DNA of 15,109 nucleotides from an uncultured Bacteroidota bacterium (GTDB taxonomy: Bacteria; Bacteroidota; Bacteroidia; Chitinophagales; Chitinophagaceae): assembly GCA_903905685.1 (NCBI GenBank), contig CAIVHI010000240.1, positions 1 to 15,109 on the forward strand, in the 5' to 3' direction. The notes beneath the pieces were generated by a model. It searched no databases. It had not been told where the DNA came from and saw only the letters and a list, made by a program, of their open reading frames with translations. Below are positions 14,254 to 15,109 of the stretch, piece by piece; position 1 is the stretch's first letter; every line of letters begins with the position of its first letter. The position numbers were made by a program, and so were the translations under genes.

Positions 14254-14291
14254 ACGAACCCGCCGGAGGCTCGGTGTTCGGGTGCGTTTTT
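14254..14291 (+). terminator. Terminator of the MBL-fold hydrolase gene
   Basis: ACGAACCCG (14254-14262) pairs with CGGGTGCGT (14279-14287) with one A/G mismatch; CCG/CGG extends the stem inside; the run TTTTT ends at 14291. It begins 12 nt after the stop at 14241. Confidence 0.75.
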
Positions 14292-14334
14292 AGTCGTTCG
14301 CTCCACTCCATACCTTAAGTTGGCTACAACGCCA

Positions 14335-14399
14335 TACCTTTGTTAATCTGGTTGCGTGTACATACGTTTATTTCGCCCCTTGCGTTATTCCGTAAGTAC
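14335..14399 (+). promoter_or_regulatory. Promoter element and leader stem of the cytochrome gene
   Basis: TACCTTTG (14335-14342) is an exact -7 match, 84 nt before the ATG at 14427. In the predicted leader GTACATACG (14358-14366) pairs with CGTAAGTAC (14391-14399) with one mismatch, around a 24-nt loop. The -33 region is weak. Confidence 0.45.
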
Positions 14400-14426
14400 C
14401 CACACAACCCGATAAAATTCACCATC

Positions 14427-15109
14427 ATGAAGTTGACCGTAATTCGTTCAGTAACAATAGTTTTAGGTATTGCCATTTTGGCCATCGGTATCAATGCCTG
14501 CACCCATCAACCGTATGTTTTACCTCAAAATTTACGTACCGGATACCCTACGTTATGTTTTGAAAGGGACGTGTTGCCCATCTTTCAATCGAACTGTGCC
14601 AAGAGTCATTGTCATGATGCCCATGGAGCCGGGGGCTACAACCTAACCAGTTATTCATCTATTGTTGGCAAAGGCATTGTTCCCGGTAATCCGGAGGCCA
14701 GTAAAATATTTGCATCACTCGATTACGAAACGGGTTCCAATTTGATGCCTAAAGGTGGTAGTAGATTGTCTGCGGCCGATATTGAGGTCATCCGTTTATG
14801 GATTGCTACCGGTGCTATCGATAGTGGAGCGTGCAGCACCAGCACCTGCGACACAACCACATTCACCTACAGTGGGGTGATTGCGCCCATGATGCAATTG
14901 CACTGCGTGGGTTGCCATAATTCGGCCTCGGCGGCCGGCGGTAGTCTTGCGACCTATGCCGCAGTTCAAAATGCGGCGGTCAATGGACGGCTTATTGGAG
15001 ATATCTCCCATGCTTCGGGCTACAATTTCATGCCGTTGGGCGGCAACCAGTTGTTGCCCTGCGAAATAACCCAAGTGGAAAAATGGGTTGCCGCAGGTGC
15101 TCCAAACAA
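14427..15109 (+). CDS. Di-haem c-type cytochrome lipoprotein, partial at the window end
   Basis: The frame is open from ATG 14427 to the last base (227 codons), so the C-terminus is cut off. The start MKLTVIRSV plus hydrophobic stretch leads to GINAC with Cys25, a plausible lipobox, so the protein should be a membrane-bound periplasmic lipoprotein. Two similar domains follow. Domain 1 (about 44-130) has CAKSHCH (57-63), a CX4CH haem site with His63, and NLMPKGG with Met107 as likely distal ligand, ending WIATGA. Domain 2 (about 147-225) has CVGCH (160-164), a normal CXXCH site, and NFMPLGG with Met202, ending WVAAGA. The MP-GG and W-aa-GA signatures match the Planctomycete-type cytochrome c domain (PSCyt1-like). 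Role in electron transfer is clear by family; partner unknown. Confidence 0.88.
   Translation, partial: MKLTVIRSVTIVLGIAILAIGINACTHQPYVLPQNLRTGYPTLCFERDVLPIFQSNCAKSHCHDAHGAGGYNLTSYSSIVGKGIVPGNPEASKIFASLDYETGSNLMPKGGSRLSAADIEVIRLWIATGAIDSGACSTSTCDTTTFTYSGVIAPMMQLHCVGCHNSASAAGGSLATYAAVQNAAVNGRLIGDISHASGYNFMPLGGNQLLPCEITQVEKWVAAGAPN

Overview
The window looks like a chromosomal piece of a Bacteroidota (Bacteroidetes) genome, probably of the Chitinophagales/Sphingobacteriales type, with intermediate base composition. Three things point there: SecD and SecF are fused into one large protein; several genes are preceded by exact or near-exact copies of the TAnnTTTG -7 promoter element of this phylum; and the last gene is a cytochrome lipoprotein with the CX4CH haem motif common in these bacteria. 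No tRNA, rRNA, CRISPR array, transposase or phage gene was found.

Layout. 1-222 is the tail of an unknown protein, closed by a strong terminator. 355-1071 (minus) is a ferredoxin-NADP reductase-like flavoprotein, divergent from a PAS-GAF sensor-kinase-like protein (1285-2931) whose ATP-binding half looks degenerate. Next come a DinB/YfiT-type metal enzyme (3019-3561) and a likely two-gene operon of a four-helix membrane protein with cytochrome b-like histidines and a PlsC acyltransferase (3707-4979). This meets, with a 1-nt gap, a secreted M28 metallopeptidase (4981-6303, minus). Two more minus-strand envelope genes follow: a small lipoprotein (6524-7054) and an outer-membrane beta-barrel candidate (7235-8092).

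A 383-nt divergent spacer (8093-8475) holds a perfect FNR-type palindrome, a -7 promoter element and a stem-loop at the predicted mRNA 5' end. A small two-helix membrane protein (8476-8805) follows, then a hairpin-rich spacer with three exact -7 elements, then secDF (9103-12228) with its own perfect terminator. A conserved-looking 81-aa protein lies on the minus strand (12387-12632). About 500 nt of apparently non-coding DNA after it carries a long imperfect inverted repeat. The window closes with a membrane-anchored metallo-beta-lactamase-fold hydrolase (13147-14241) and a di-haem cytochrome lipoprotein (14427 to the window edge).

Most of the genes serve the cell envelope: protein export (SecDF), phospholipid synthesis (PlsC, possibly the NAPE-PLD-like hydrolase), exported peptidase, lipoproteins and a barrel. 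Redox functions (flavin reductase, haem-like membrane protein, di-haem cytochrome, FNR-type site) are a second theme. No single dedicated multi-gene system is evident. The less ordinary signals are the degenerate kinase, the FNR-type site with the mRNA-end stem-loop, the secDF leader, the 12.6-13.1 kb repeat region and the asymmetric di-haem cytochrome.
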